Assembly: GCF_000336715.1 (NCBI RefSeq)
Contig: NZ_AOMF01000165.1
Span: 7,125-71,124 of the forward strand
Direction of reading: 5' to 3'
From: Halococcus thailandensis JCM 13552
Lineage (GTDB): Archaea; Halobacteriota; Halobacteria; Halobacteriales; Halococcaceae
Length of the DNA: 64,000 nt
Numbering within the stretch: the first letter of the stretch is position 1; every line of letters starts with the position of its first letter. Below the pieces are notes generated by a model, which saw only the letters and a list, made by a program, of their open reading frames with translations, made no database searches and was not told the DNA's origin. The position numbers and the translations under genes are program-made. This document shows, one piece after another, positions 1 to 8,466 of the stretch.

Positions 1-46
1 TTCTCCACAGAGAACACCCATATAGAGGGGCTGAGAGGAGATAACG

Positions 47-355
47 TTGCAGTTCTATCTGGGTACGGATTTACTGGATGGTCCACTCAACCTCCAGCGC
101 CTCTACCATCCGGATGAACCAGCGGTTGACACGTCGGGACTCACGGCTGCCCAGCGTGAAACGTTGCTCACCGCGCTCGAAGAGGGATATTTTGCGATCC
201 CCCGGGATATTACGACCGAAGGACTCGGCGATCGGCTGGGAATCTCCGATCAGGCCGTGAGCGAGCGCCTTCGTCGTGCTCAGACTACTGTGTTCACTTC
301 GCTTCTCGTTGGGGGCGACGTCGACGCTGACGGCGTCGATGACGCTGACATATAG
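47..355 (+). pseudogene. HTH_10 (Bat-type) regulator, C-terminal fragment
   Basis: The translation carries a complete HTH_10 module of the bacterio-opsin activator type: 'LTAAQRETLLTALEEGYF', 'IPRDITTEGLGDRLGISD' and 'QAVSERLRRAQ'. In intact family members this DNA-binding module is the C-terminus of a protein of about 200 residues or more. Here the reading frame is closed by a TGA at 32-34 and the only start is a TTG at 47, leaving 102 residues. The other frame stays open through the first 110 bases but shows no recognisable domain. The gene is therefore either 5'-truncated, frameshifted or a relic. The family regulates transcription in haloarchaea; the target is unknown. The module call is firm, the pseudogene status is inference. 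Confidence 0.5.
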
Positions 356-694
356 TAGTACGGATAGCTTGGAACTCCACCTGAGGTAGTTTTTGCTGGC
401 GTATATCGTGCTTGACCGTGAGGGCGATCGCGGGAGAATACCTTCTGAAGGACAATACCGAGACAGTCGGCTCTGATGGTATAAAAGCCTGCTAAGTCCC
501 CGAACATGGAGAAAGAACGGGTGGAGAAGGCCGATGAGTCAATGGCGTCATCGAACGCGTGGTTCTGATTGGCCTCAGTACCAAGGATGCAGCATCATCG
601 TCTGAAATTCACGCACACTGGTCCCTGCTTGACGAGATCTATGTACTGATCAGTCATTTATCTGCTATACTGTGTTCGCTTAGCTCGTCGGCTG
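356..694. other. Gene-free stretch
   Basis: No reading frame with coding character, tRNA or clear repeat is seen. Base composition is more AT-rich and irregular than in the surrounding core, which fits a degraded region between the truncated HTH_10 gene and the rearranged UspA genes. Confidence 0.5.
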
Positions 695-1159
695 TTATCG
701 CTTCATACTTCCCTTTGCGTTGACTGCCAATACTGGCACCTCAGCGTGTCTGATGACGCGTTCAGCCGTGCTCCCGAGGAGGTAGCGGTTGAGGTTCGTC
801 TGTCCAGTTGTGCCCATCGCTATGAGATCGATGTTGTGAGCGTCGGCGTACGCGAGGAGATCACGTGTTGGGTAGCCCTCACGAACGCTTGTCGTCACGT
901 CAACGCCCGCGTTGGTAGCACGTGTGGCGATCTCGCCGGTTGTACGTTCGCCTTCTGCTTCGAATCGGTCAAGTAGTTTCTTTGGTGCTGTGTGTTCGGG
1001 TGTTGGAGCTAGCGCGTCGGCATCAATGATGTTGACCGCATGAATACGAGCGCCGATTGCTTCGGCGATCGCGATACCGTGACTGACGGCTGCAGCCGCT
1101 GGCTCGCTGCCATCAGTCGGTATCAAGAGATCGTCAGCGACGCCGCCGAGCGCGCCCAC
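695..1159 (-). CDS. Universal stress protein (UspA family), altered 5' end
   Basis: UspA-fold protein of 154 residues from a GTG at 1159. The N-terminal strand 'DDLLIPTDGSEPAAAA' and the C-terminal nucleotide-binding signature (GTTGQT...LLGSTAERVIRHAEVPVLAV) are both present, with the usual G-2x-G-9x-G(S/T) spacing. Family members bind ATP/AMP and act in stress responses. Haloarchaeal UspA genes normally begin ATG-Tyr-(D/E)-D-hydrophobic; here the codons before DDLLIP are GTC GCT and belong to sequence shared antisense with a second UspA relic. The native start has apparently been lost, and the GTG adds 8 unrelated residues. The same frame stays open to 1429, but that extension is antisense to the relic and shows no family similarity. 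Confidence 0.65.
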   Translation of the reverse strand: MGALGGVADDLLIPTDGSEPAAAAVSHGIAIAEAIGARIHAVNIIDADALAPTPEHTAPKKLLDRFEAEGERTTGEIATRATNAGVDVTTSVREGYPTRDLLAYADAHNIDLIAMGTTGQTNLNRYLLGSTAERVIRHAEVPVLAVNAKGSMKR

Positions 1160-1327
1160 GAGCGTGGCGTCTCTACTGTGACGGAGGTCCTCTAGGGGGA
1201 GCCATACAGCACAATCCTCGATTATGCCGAGTTGCGCGACGTCGACGTCATCGCTATGCCGACACACGGCCGCATCATCTCGGACGTTCAGTTGCTGTGT
1301 GGGAACTGGACGGCGACAGTTCGGTGA
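1136..1327 (+). pseudogene. UspA remnant with in-frame stop
   Basis: Read on the plus strand, this stretch gives 'SDAAERAHERGVSTVTEVL', a TAG at 1193-1195, then 'GEPYSTILDYAELRDVDVI' and 'AMPTHGR'. That is the middle of a UspA protein (family form V...VLEGEPxxxILDYAxxxDVDLIVMGTHGR). The N-terminal third and the C-terminal strand are missing, and the frame ends at TGA 1325-1327. The fragment lies antisense to the 5' side of the opposite-strand UspA gene, so the two are joined head to head near base 1135. An inversion or recombination between two UspA copies is the simplest explanation. Confidence 0.65.
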
Positions 1328-1509
1328 TTCAAAGGGTGCTGACAGATATGGTCGGTATAGATGAACAACATTGCGTGGTCTTGTGATCAATGCTCCTCCC
1401 AAAGAAGAACCGTACCGGTACAAATTCAATATGTTATCTGATATGCAACTAGGGTATCTGTGCTTACAACGGTTCGTTAATCGCTCATAGCAGACGGAAT
1501 CGTCTCACT

Positions 1510-2364
1510 TTACCAGAACTTCAGATTGTCTTTGACCGCTTCGCGCTTCATCTCCTGGATATGCTCGGTGAGCGGGATGTCCTTCGGGCAGACCTCGGTG
1601 CAGGAGAACTGGGTCTGACAGCGCCAGACGCCGTGTTCCTGTTCGAGGATGTTCATCCGGTGTTGCTTGATGTCGTCGTCCTCGCGCTCGTCCATCGCGA
1701 ACCGGTAGGCCTTGTTGATCGCGGCGGGGCCGAGATACTCGTTGTCGCCGGCGGCGATGTTACACGAGGACTGGCAGGCGCCACACCAGATACAGCGCGT
1801 GCTCATCTTCACCTTCTCGCGGTTCTCGCGGCTCTGGAGCTGCTCCTCCTCGTCGGGCGTCTCGCCCTGGAAGTACGGCTCGACGGCCTCCATCTGGTCG
1901 TAGAAATGCTCCATGTCGACCACGAGGTCCTTCTCGACCTCCTGGTGGGGGAGCGGTTCGACGCGCACGGGCCGCTGGTCCAAGTCCTGGATCTGCGTCT
2001 GGCAGCCGAGTCGCTGTGAGCCGTTGATGAAGAGGGCATCCGAGCCACAGACCGCCTGTCGACAGGAGTGCCGGAAGGTGAGCGTCGAGTCGAACTCGTC
2101 GCGGGCGTACATCAGCGCGTCGAGCACGGTCGTCCCCTGCGGTGCGGGCACGCGGAAGTCGTCGAAGTGCGGTTCGCGTTTGCCCTCGACCTCCGGATCG
2201 TAGCGGAACACCTTGAGGTGGACGTATGGCGTCTCGTCGCCGGTCGACTCCTCCTCGGTGCGCTGGGCTTCGCGTTCGCTCTCGTCGAAGCGCTTGCGTT
2301 CGAGGCGCTGCTCTTGTGGCGATTCGTCCGTTTCCTGTTCGCTTCGTTGTAGCTGTGTACTCAT
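1510..2364 (-). CDS. sdhB: Succinate dehydrogenase iron-sulfur subunit
   Basis: 284-residue iron-sulfur subunit of complex II, which passes electrons from the flavoprotein to the membrane anchor. A 2Fe-2S plant-ferredoxin domain holds 'CRQAVCGSDALFINGSQRLGC'-type ligands, with Asp in the third ligand position as in E. coli SdhB. Two C-terminal clusters follow ('CIWCGACQSSC', 'CQTQFSCTEVCPKDIP') for 4Fe-4S and 3Fe-4S. An acidic, Glu-rich N-terminal extension of about 45 residues precedes the fold. It lies 4 bases after sdhD in an sdhC-sdhD-sdhB operon. The flavoprotein gene sdhA, which follows sdhB in other haloarchaea, is absent; downstream are rearranged UspA genes. Confidence 0.95.
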   Translation of the reverse strand: MSTQLQRSEQETDESPQEQRLERKRFDESEREAQRTEEESTGDETPYVHLKVFRYDPEVEGKREPHFDDFRVPAPQGTTVLDALMYARDEFDSTLTFRHSCRQAVCGSDALFINGSQRLGCQTQIQDLDQRPVRVEPLPHQEVEKDLVVDMEHFYDQMEAVEPYFQGETPDEEEQLQSRENREKVKMSTRCIWCGACQSSCNIAAGDNEYLGPAAINKAYRFAMDEREDDDIKQHRMNILEQEHGVWRCQTQFSCTEVCPKDIPLTEHIQEMKREAVKDNLKFW

Positions 2365-2368
2365 GTGT

Positions 2369-2734
2369 TTACACCAGTCCCGTCATCGCGAGTGCGAGTC
2401 GGATCCCCTGCACGACGAGTCCAACGCCGGCGATTGCCAGCACGCCGAGGACGACCTTCTTCTGGGTTCCCTTCAGACCCTGGTTCACCAGCGCGTTGAA
2501 CACGCCGTTGACGCCGTGGAACGTCGCCGTCACGAGGAAGAGCACCATCGTGACGAAGTAGCCAACCTGGCTCATCCGTGCCTGCGAGCCGAGGAAGGTG
2601 ATCTCGTAGGCGTGGTTGACGAAGTGCAGCAGCATGAAGTGGAAGGCGAGTACGATGACGAGAAACGCCGCGGTCAGTCGCTGGAGGAACCACGCCCAGC
2701 CGCGCCGATCGAACGAGGAGTAGCGTTCGGCCAT
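2369..2734 (-). CDS. sdhD: Succinate dehydrogenase membrane anchor, subunit D
   Basis: 121-residue hydrophobic anchor with three predicted membrane helices (about residues 15-37, 55-77 and 92-115). It starts 'MAERYSSFDRRGWAWFLQRL', typical of archaeal SdhD, with 'HFMLLHFVNHAYEITF' and 'FHGVNGVF' giving potential haem or quinone-site histidines. With SdhC it anchors complex II in the membrane and binds quinone. The start codon directly abuts the sdhC stop, so the two are probably translationally coupled. Assignment as D rather than C rests on gene order and length. Confidence 0.88.
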   Translation of the reverse strand: MAERYSSFDRRGWAWFLQRLTAAFLVIVLAFHFMLLHFVNHAYEITFLGSQARMSQVGYFVTMVLFLVTATFHGVNGVFNALVNQGLKGTQKKVVLGVLAIAGVGLVVQGIRLALAMTGLV

Positions 2735-3127
2735 TCAGAAGGCCCCCGAGAGGAAGGTCGGCACGCTCGCGACGGCGATCGCACCCGTCAGCACGAGCGA
2801 TGCGTAGAAGCTCTTGTCCTGCGATTCGAGACCCACGCCGAGATCGATGAACAGCAGCCGGATCCCGTTCATGATGTGGAAGGTCGCCACGGCGAGCAGC
2901 CCCACTTCGAGAACGCGAACCAACAGCAGACTTTCGAGCGAGCGCAGCGTCGTCGTGTACAACTGCGGGCCGGAGATCGCGGTGCTCAGTACGGCGACGT
3001 GGGTGAACAGGTAGCCGATGAGCACCCAGCCGGTGAACTTGTGAAATATCCACGCCCACATGCCGGGCGCGAACTCCCGCCACCGCCCGAAGTCCTCGAT
3101 GAGACCCCGATTATGCGACTGACTCAT
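2735..3127 (-). CDS. sdhC: Succinate dehydrogenase cytochrome b subunit
   Basis: 130-residue cytochrome b556-type anchor. After an N-terminal '[16 protein letters not shown]' come 'FHKFTGW' followed by a membrane helix containing '[11 protein letters not shown]', and '[12 protein letters not shown]'; these histidines are the usual haem b ligands. Three helices are predicted. I start at the ATG at 3127 because a TATA-like element (CCTTTATCA, 3151-3159 on the minus strand) lies about 25-30 bases upstream, giving a nearly leaderless transcript. An upstream ATG at 3151 overlaps that TATA box and is unlikely. It is the first gene of sdhCDB. Confidence 0.9.
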   Translation of the reverse strand: MSQSHNRGLIEDFGRWREFAPGMWAWIFHKFTGWVLIGYLFTHVAVLSTAISGPQLYTTTLRSLESLLLVRVLEVGLLAVATFHIMNGIRLLFIDLGVGLESQDKSFYASLVLTGAIAVASVPTFLSGAF

Positions 3128-3148
3128 GCACGTTAACGGTCGAACCCG

Positions 3149-3160
3149 CATGATAAAGGC
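3149..3160 (-). promoter_or_regulatory. TATA box of the sdhCDB operon
   Basis: The minus strand reads CCTTTATCATG, a haloarchaeal TATA element placed about 27 bases before the sdhC ATG at 3127. Confidence 0.5.
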
Positions 3161-3337
3161 GTTACGTCACCGGATAGCGCCACAGACCGCACGACGGCTC
3201 CCGATCCACGGCCGATACCGGCAATGGACGGCCAGCATATCGATGATAACTCACAGCGAAAATATTGTTAATTATGGCCATGAATCGGGGCTATTTTGAC
3301 AGTAGAGTTAATACATCCGGAGAACCGATAGTCGGTA

Positions 3338-4288
3338 ATGAGCGATATGCCAGCGCACACTGGTGAGCAAGAGGGTGGTGGGGTCGGTGGCCACGGAGAC
3401 GGAACAGGCCACGATCATGGCGACACGAGCACGCGCAATCTCGCGCTCGTCGCGGCGATCAACCTGCTCGGCTTCCTCGCCGAACTCGCCGGCGGGCTGC
3501 TGTTCGGTTCGGTCGCCCTGCTGAGTGACGCGATCCACATGCTGTTCGATGCGCTCGCGTACGTGATGGCCTTCGCGGCCTCCTACGTCGCCGCCCGTTA
3601 CGGCACCGACGACCGCTACTCGTTCGGCCTCCATCGGCTCGAACCGCTCTCGGCGTTCGTCAACGGCGCACTCCTGCTCCCGATGGTCGGCTTCATCCTC
3701 TACGAGGCGTACCAGCGCTTCGTCGATCCCGTCGCCATCGCCACCGGGCCGACGCTCGCCATCGCCGTCGGCGGTCTCGTGATAAATCTGCTGTCAGTCT
3801 ACGTCATCGAGGGCGGCGAGATGAGCCTCAACGAGCGCGGCGCGTTCTACCATCTCCTCGGCGACGCCGGCGGGTCGATCGCGGTCATCGTCTCGGTGCT
3901 CGCGGTCGAATACACGGGAATCCGAATCATCGATCCGATCACGGCGGGACTCATCGCACTCGTGATCGTCTGGAGCGCGGGCAAGCTCCTGCGCGGGAGC
4001 GGCCGGATCTTCCTCCACCGCACGCCGTTCGATACCGAAGCAGTGCGCGCGACGATCGAGGAGACCGACGGCGTCGAACGGGTCGCCGATCTCCACGCGT
4101 GGCAGATCTGCAGCGAGATCACCATCGCCACCGCACACGTCGAAGCCGACACCGCCGCCGACGACAACGCGCTCACCCGACGCGTGCACGACGTGCTCGC
4201 CACGAACGACGTCGATCACGCGACCGTCGAACTCTGTCCACCCGGCGAAAGCGGTCACGCTCACCTCACCGCCCACGATCATCGCTGA
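3338..4288 (+). CDS. Cation diffusion facilitator (Zn/Co/Cd exporter)
   Basis: 316-residue CDF transporter. A His-rich N-terminus (GHGDGTGHDHGD, about residues 20-30) precedes six predicted membrane helices. The CDF metal site is visible as 'SVALLSDAIHMLFDAL' (S-x-A-x2-S-D-x3-M-x2-D type) in helix 2 and 'HLLGDAGGS' in helix 5. The cytosolic C-terminal domain includes 'DGVERVADLHAWQI' and ends in another His-rich tail (HAHLTAHDHR). CDF proteins export Zn2+ or related ions in exchange for protons. A TATA-like 'GTTAATAC' near 3305 puts the transcription start at the ATG. It lies 1.6 kb from a ZIP importer, suggesting local zinc homeostasis genes. Confidence 0.93.
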   Translation: MSDMPAHTGEQEGGGVGGHGDGTGHDHGDTSTRNLALVAAINLLGFLAELAGGLLFGSVALLSDAIHMLFDALAYVMAFAASYVAARYGTDDRYSFGLHRLEPLSAFVNGALLLPMVGFILYEAYQRFVDPVAIATGPTLAIAVGGLVINLLSVYVIEGGEMSLNERGAFYHLLGDAGGSIAVIVSVLAVEYTGIRIIDPITAGLIALVIVWSAGKLLRGSGRIFLHRTPFDTEAVRATIEETDGVERVADLHAWQICSEITIATAHVEADTAADDNALTRRVHDVLATNDVDHATVELCPPGESGHAHLTAHDHR

Positions 4289-4402
4289 CCGACAGACGCC
4301 GACCCGCTCGACTCCACGTGGACGGGTCGTATCGACGGACGAGCGAGAGGAAGGAAAGGATCGAACCGGCCGGTATGGCGTGCGCACCGATCGCCGCGAG
4401 GG

Positions 4403-4987
4403 CTACGACTCGTAGTGGTGCCAGATGTAGAGCGTGGCGAGGCTGCGGTAGGGTCGCCAGCGCTCGGCGATCTCACGCATCTCCGCACGTGTCAACTCCT
4501 CGCCATCGCCGTATAGCGATTCGATGCCGCGGCGCACCGCGAGATCACCCAGCGGGAGGACGTCCTCGCGACCGAGCGCGAAGATGAGATACATCCGCGC
4601 GGTCCACTCGCCGATCCCACGGATCTCACCGAGTTCGTCGATGACTTCCTCGTCGGACGCGTCGGCGAGCCCCTCGCGGCCGAGATCGCGCTCGCGGAAC
4701 GCGCGGGCGGCGTTTCTGACGTACTCGGTTTTCGCCTCCCCGAGACCCGCATCGCTGAGTGCGTCGGCGTCGGCCGCGAGCACCGTCGCCGGCGTGATCT
4801 CGTCGAATCGTTCGAAGACGCGTTCGCGGACGGCGTTCGCCGAGGCCGTCGAGATCGACTGGTTGATGATCGAGACGACCAGTCGCTCGAAGGGATCCTC
4901 GGCGGTGTCGATCTCGATCTCGCCGAACTCCTCGATCAGCGCGCGCAGTACGGGGTCCTCGCGGAGCGTCTCGTGGGCGTCGGACAC
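4403..4987 (-). CDS. DNA-3-methyladenine glycosylase (AlkA/HhH-GPD family)
   Basis: 194-residue HhH-GPD base-excision enzyme. The core begins 'DPFERLVVSIINQSISTASA', matching AlkA-type glycosylases, and the helix-hairpin-helix 'LGEIRGIGEWTARMYL' is followed by 'LPLGDLAVRRGI', whose Asp is the catalytic residue. The fold ends 'WRPYRSLATLYIWHHYES', the conserved C-terminal helix. No FeS cysteine cluster is present, so it is AlkA-like rather than Nth/MutY-like. It removes alkylated purines such as 3-methyladenine. It is a single gene between the CDF and ZIP genes, on the same strand as ZIP. Confidence 0.9.
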   Translation of the reverse strand: MSDAHETLREDPVLRALIEEFGEIEIDTAEDPFERLVVSIINQSISTASANAVRERVFERFDEITPATVLAADADALSDAGLGEAKTEYVRNAARAFRERDLGREGLADASDEEVIDELGEIRGIGEWTARMYLIFALGREDVLPLGDLAVRRGIESLYGDGEELTRAEMREIAERWRPYRSLATLYIWHHYES

Positions 4988-5063
4988 GTCTCGAATGGGT
5001 GTGTGACGGCGATATCGATTGTGGTCGCGGCGATCGCTCGCGAGCGAGGCATCCGAATCGATC

Positions 5064-5906
5064 TCAGCCGAGCGCGACGTCGAGCGAGAGCATCACGACC
5101 AGTCCGACGATCGTGCCGAGCGTCGCTACCCGCTCGTGGCCGCGTTCGTGGGTCTGGGGGACGATCTCGTCGATGATGACGTAGAGCATACCGCCGGCGG
5201 CAAAGCCCATCGCGTAGGGCAGGAGGGGCGCGGCGAACGAGACCGCGACCGCGCCGAAGACGGCGATCGGGAGTTCGACGAGTCCCGAGCGGATCCCCGT
5301 AACGCCGGCGTAGAACAGCGATCCAAGCCCGGCGTTGCGGGCGGCGACCGCGACTGCGAGCCCCTCCGGGATGTTCTGGATGCCGATGGCGAGCATCAGC
5401 GCGATGGCATTGCTCAGGTTGCCCGAGCCGAAGCCGACGCCGACCGCGAGCGCCTCGGGCATGTTGTGCAGCGTGATCGCGACGATGAAGATGATGAGCG
5501 GGGTGATGCGGCGCTCGCTGGCAGCGCGGTGGGCCGCAACCGCCTCGCCCCCGTCGGTCGAGAGCTCCTCCCTGCTGCGACCGGTGACGAGACGCTGCAC
5601 GTAGGGAACCCACTTCTCACCGCGGTCGAGCACGATCGCGCCGAGCAGGACGCCGACGACGACCGGAAAGAGGCTCCCGTTGGCGTACTCCTCGATGCCG
5701 GGGATGATGAGACTCGTGAAACTCGCCGCGAGCATGACCCCGCCGGCGAAGCCGAGCGCGCCGTCGAGCGCGCGCTCGCTCGGATCGCGCCAGACGATCA
5801 CCGACAGCGCGCCGACGGCGTTGAGCCCGGCGATCACCAGCCCGCCGACGAGCGCCTGCCAGATCGGGTCCGTGCCGGCCAGCCGGACGAAGAACTCCTC
5901 TAACAT
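5064..5906 (-). CDS. ZIP family divalent metal transporter
   Basis: 280-residue ZIP-type permease with about eight predicted helices. Helix 4 carries 'ITLHNMPEALAVGVGFGSG' and helix 5 'AIGIQNIPEGLAVAV', the paired (H/Q)NxPEG signatures that form the binuclear metal site. The variable loop between helices 3 and 4 is short and not His-rich. The ATG at 5906 (MLEEFFVRLAGTDP) begins the family-like region; upstream in-frame codons have no similarity. ZIP proteins move Zn, Fe or Mn into the cytosol. A candidate structured RNA lies about 170 bases upstream on the same strand. Confidence 0.92.
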   Translation of the reverse strand: MLEEFFVRLAGTDPIWQALVGGLVIAGLNAVGALSVIVWRDPSERALDGALGFAGGVMLAASFTSLIIPGIEEYANGSLFPVVVGVLLGAIVLDRGEKWVPYVQRLVTGRSREELSTDGGEAVAAHRAASERRITPLIIFIVAITLHNMPEALAVGVGFGSGNLSNAIALMLAIGIQNIPEGLAVAVAARNAGLGSLFYAGVTGIRSGLVELPIAVFGAVAVSFAAPLLPYAMGFAAGGMLYVIIDEIVPQTHERGHERVATLGTIVGLVVMLSLDVALG

Positions 5907-6075
5907 GGGTCCGCCGTCCGACGGTAGTGCCCTTCGGGGGATATCGTATCGTTCGTCGTAGCCGATAAACGGCTCCTGTGCTGCATCCAACGACTCGTTT
6001 AGTCGGATGAAAGGATATGTGTTTCGTCTCCGAAACAGTTCGTTGTCGTCGGTGCTACCGTTCGTGATCGCGAGC

Positions 6076-6180
6076 GAAAAACGGGCCGGCCGGTTTGGCC
6101 CCCGGCCCGTGGTTCGCGTATGCTCCCACACTCGGCGGCCCCGTGTCGGCCGAGCGTAGCGCAGACCCCGCGTGTCTGCG
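6076..6180 (-). ncRNA. Candidate structured non-coding RNA between sucD and the ZIP gene
   Basis: On the minus strand a TATA-like TTTAAG (6209-6204) predicts a start near 6180. The next 105 bases fold into three consecutive stems: CGCAGAC/GTCTGCG (6180-6160, 7 bp perfect), an 11-bp stem with G-U pairs (6159-6149 with 6136-6126), and ACGGGCCGG/CCGGCCCGT (6110-6102 with 6089-6081, 9 bp perfect). The last is followed directly by a T-run (6081-6077), like an intrinsic terminator. No reading frame fits. It does not match tRNA, 5S, SRP or RNase P RNA as far as I can judge by eye. It could instead be a leader of the ZIP gene or a terminator cluster of sucCD. Confidence 0.45.
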
Positions 6181-6310
6181 TCGCAGTGTTGCACAGCCAG
6201 TCGCTTAAATGTTGTTACCAATTGCCACGCTCTGCTGGTGATCGCCAACTCAGAGCCGATCGGATCGCAGGACTGGCCTCAAAAACGATCGAAAACGGGA
6301 AATCGTCGGG

Positions 6311-7180
6311 TTACAGCAGCTCTTCGACGTTGTCGGCGACTTCCTCGGGCGTGTCGCCGACGGGCACGCCGGCGTCGCCGAGCGCTTCGATCTTGCTCTC
6401 GGCGGTGCCGGCACCGGAACCGCTCACGATCGCGCCGGCGTGACCCATCCGCTTGCCGGCGGGCGCGGTCCGGCCCGCGATGAAGCCCGCCACGGGCGTG
6501 TCCATGTTCTCGTCGATGTACCGGGCGGCCTCTTCCTCGTCGCTGCCACCGATCTCGCCGCACATCACGACCGCCTCGGTTGCCGGGTCCGCTTCGAACA
6601 GCGAGAGCGCGTCGACGAAGTCCGTCCCGATGATCGGGTCGCCGCCGATGCCGATCGCCGTCGTCTGGCCCAGTCCGCGGTCGGTGAGGTTATCGACGAC
6701 CTGGTAGGTCAGGGTGCCCGAGCGCGAGACGAGTCCCACGTTGCCCGACGAGAAGATGTTGCCCGGCAGAATTCCCAACTTGGCCTCGCCGGGTGTGATG
6801 ACACCGGGACAGTTCGGCCCGACGAGATGTTTGTCGGTCTCGCCGAGGCGCTTCTTGACGCGGCTCATGTCCTGGGTCGGAATGCCCTCGGTGATCGCCA
6901 CCACCAGATCGACGGGCGAATCGAGCGCCTCGAAGATGGCGTCGGCCGCAAAGGCCGGCGGGACGAGGACGACGGATGCGTCGGCGTTCTCGGCCTCGGC
7001 AGCGCCGGCGACGGTGTCGTAGACCGGCACGCCGTGGACCTCCTCGCCGCCCCGCCCGGGGACCGCGCCCGCGACGACGTTCGTCCCGTACTCCATCATC
7101 TGACCGGCGTGGAACTCGCCCTCGCCGCCGGTGATCCCCTGGACGACGACGCGCGTGTCCTCGTCGACGAGGACGCTCAT
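6311..7180 (-). CDS. sucD: Succinyl-CoA ligase (ADP-forming) alpha subunit
   Basis: 289-residue alpha subunit of succinyl-CoA synthetase, which makes succinate and ATP/GTP in the TCA cycle. The CoA-binding Rossmann domain starts '[18 protein letters not shown]', followed by '[17 protein letters not shown]'. The ligase domain contains '[17 protein letters not shown]', whose His is the phosphorylated catalytic residue. Length is normal for the family. The start overlaps the sucC stop by 4 bases (ATGA), indicating coupled translation. It ends 130 bases before the candidate ncRNA. Confidence 0.97.
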   Translation of the reverse strand: MSVLVDEDTRVVVQGITGGEGEFHAGQMMEYGTNVVAGAVPGRGGEEVHGVPVYDTVAGAAEAENADASVVLVPPAFAADAIFEALDSPVDLVVAITEGIPTQDMSRVKKRLGETDKHLVGPNCPGVITPGEAKLGILPGNIFSSGNVGLVSRSGTLTYQVVDNLTDRGLGQTTAIGIGGDPIIGTDFVDALSLFEADPATEAVVMCGEIGGSDEEEAARYIDENMDTPVAGFIAGRTAPAGKRMGHAGAIVSGSGAGTAESKIEALGDAGVPVGDTPEEVADNVEELL

Positions 7181-8319
7181 TGCGCACCTCCGGCCTGCTC
7201 GACGGCTCGCTGGACCGCGCCTTCGAGCGTCTGCTCGACGTCGAGCGCGTCGGCGTTCAGGATCTCCATGCCTTCCTCGGCGTTCGTCCCTGCCAGCCTG
7301 ACGACGACGGGTTTCGGAAGCTCGTCGAACTCCTCGATGGCGCTGTTGATGCCGCGTGCCACCTCGTCGCCGCGGGTGATGCCCCCGAAGAGGTTGAAGA
7401 CCACGCTGTCGACGTTGTCGTCCGAGAAGACCATGTCGAGCGCGTTCGCCACGCGTTCGGCCTTCGCGCCGCCACCGATGTCGAGGAAGTTCGCCGGTTC
7501 GCCCCCGTAGTAGTCGACGAGATCGAGCGTCGTCATGACGAGCCCGGCCCCGTTGCCGATGATGCCGACGTTGCCGTCGAGACGGACGTAGTCGAACCCG
7601 TACTCGTTGGCCTTCGCTTCGAGATCGTCACCTGCCGCGGCCTCCTCCATCTCGGCGAGATCGGGCTGGCGAAAGAGCGCGTCGTCGTCGATGTTCATCA
7701 CCGCGTCGGCCGCGACGACCTCGTCGTCGCCCGTGATCATCAGCGGGTTGATCTCGGCCTCGCTCGCGTCGCGATCCTCCCAGAGATCGAACAGCGTCGT
7801 GAGCACGCTCGCGACGTCGGAGGCGACCTCGCGATCGACGCCCGCGTCGTAGACCGCCCGGTTGGCCTGATAGTGGTGCATGCCGAAGGCGGGATCGACG
7901 TGTTCGCGCGCGATGGCCTCCGGGCTCTCCTCGGCGACCGATTCGATGTCGACGCCACCCTCCGAGGAGACCATCGCCACGGGCTCGCCCGCGCCGCGAT
8001 CCATCGTCACGCCGACGTAGAGCTCGTCGACGAAGTCCACGGCCTGTTCGACGAGCACGCGCTCGACGGTGTAGCCCTTGAGATCCATCCCGAGAATCGA
8101 GTCGGCGGCCTCGCGGGCCTCGTCGTCGCTCTCGGCGAGTTCGATCCCGCCGGCCTTCCCCCGCCCGCCGACGTGGACCTGTGCCTTCACCGCGACCGGA
8201 TAGCCGATCGATTCGGCCGCGTCGAGCACCTCGTCGGTGCTTTCGGCCAGCGCCGACTCGGGCGTCGGCATGCCGGCCTCGGCGAAGACTTCCTTTGCCT
8301 GATATTCGTGGAGTCGCAT
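7177..8319 (-). CDS. sucC: Succinyl-CoA ligase (ADP-forming) beta subunit
   Basis: 380-residue beta subunit with an ATP-grasp domain ('[18 protein letters not shown]', '[16 protein letters not shown]') and a C-terminal CoA-ligase domain ('[13 protein letters not shown]', '[15 protein letters not shown]'). It forms the nucleotide-binding half of succinyl-CoA synthetase with SucD. I choose the ATG at 8319 because it matches the conserved 'MRLHEYQAK' start. A TATA box (ATTTATGCG on the minus strand, about 8345-8353) lies the right distance upstream. It is the first gene of a sucCD operon. Confidence 0.97.
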   Translation of the reverse strand: MRLHEYQAKEVFAEAGMPTPESALAESTDEVLDAAESIGYPVAVKAQVHVGGRGKAGGIELAESDDEAREAADSILGMDLKGYTVERVLVEQAVDFVDELYVGVTMDRGAGEPVAMVSSEGGVDIESVAEESPEAIAREHVDPAFGMHHYQANRAVYDAGVDREVASDVASVLTTLFDLWEDRDASEAEINPLMITGDDEVVAADAVMNIDDDALFRQPDLAEMEEAAAGDDLEAKANEYGFDYVRLDGNVGIIGNGAGLVMTTLDLVDYYGGEPANFLDIGGGAKAERVANALDMVFSDDNVDSVVFNLFGGITRGDEVARGINSAIEEFDELPKPVVVRLAGTNAEEGMEILNADALDVEQTLEGAVQRAVEQAGGAQ

Positions 8320-8466
8320 CACTTCGTGAACGGAGTGGCGAGCGCATAAATCCCCGCGATTCACGACGTCGCTCGCCCGGCGAACTGGCCGTTCGTTGGA
8401 CAGATATCAGACACGTTCGTCGCTGACGGCTCACTGACGACCACTGTTCGCCGATCCGTCCCCATC

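Noticed and set aside
1561-2019. Long frame antisense to sdhB
   Set aside because: Shadow of the real gene; Leu/Asp-rich repetitive composition without domains.
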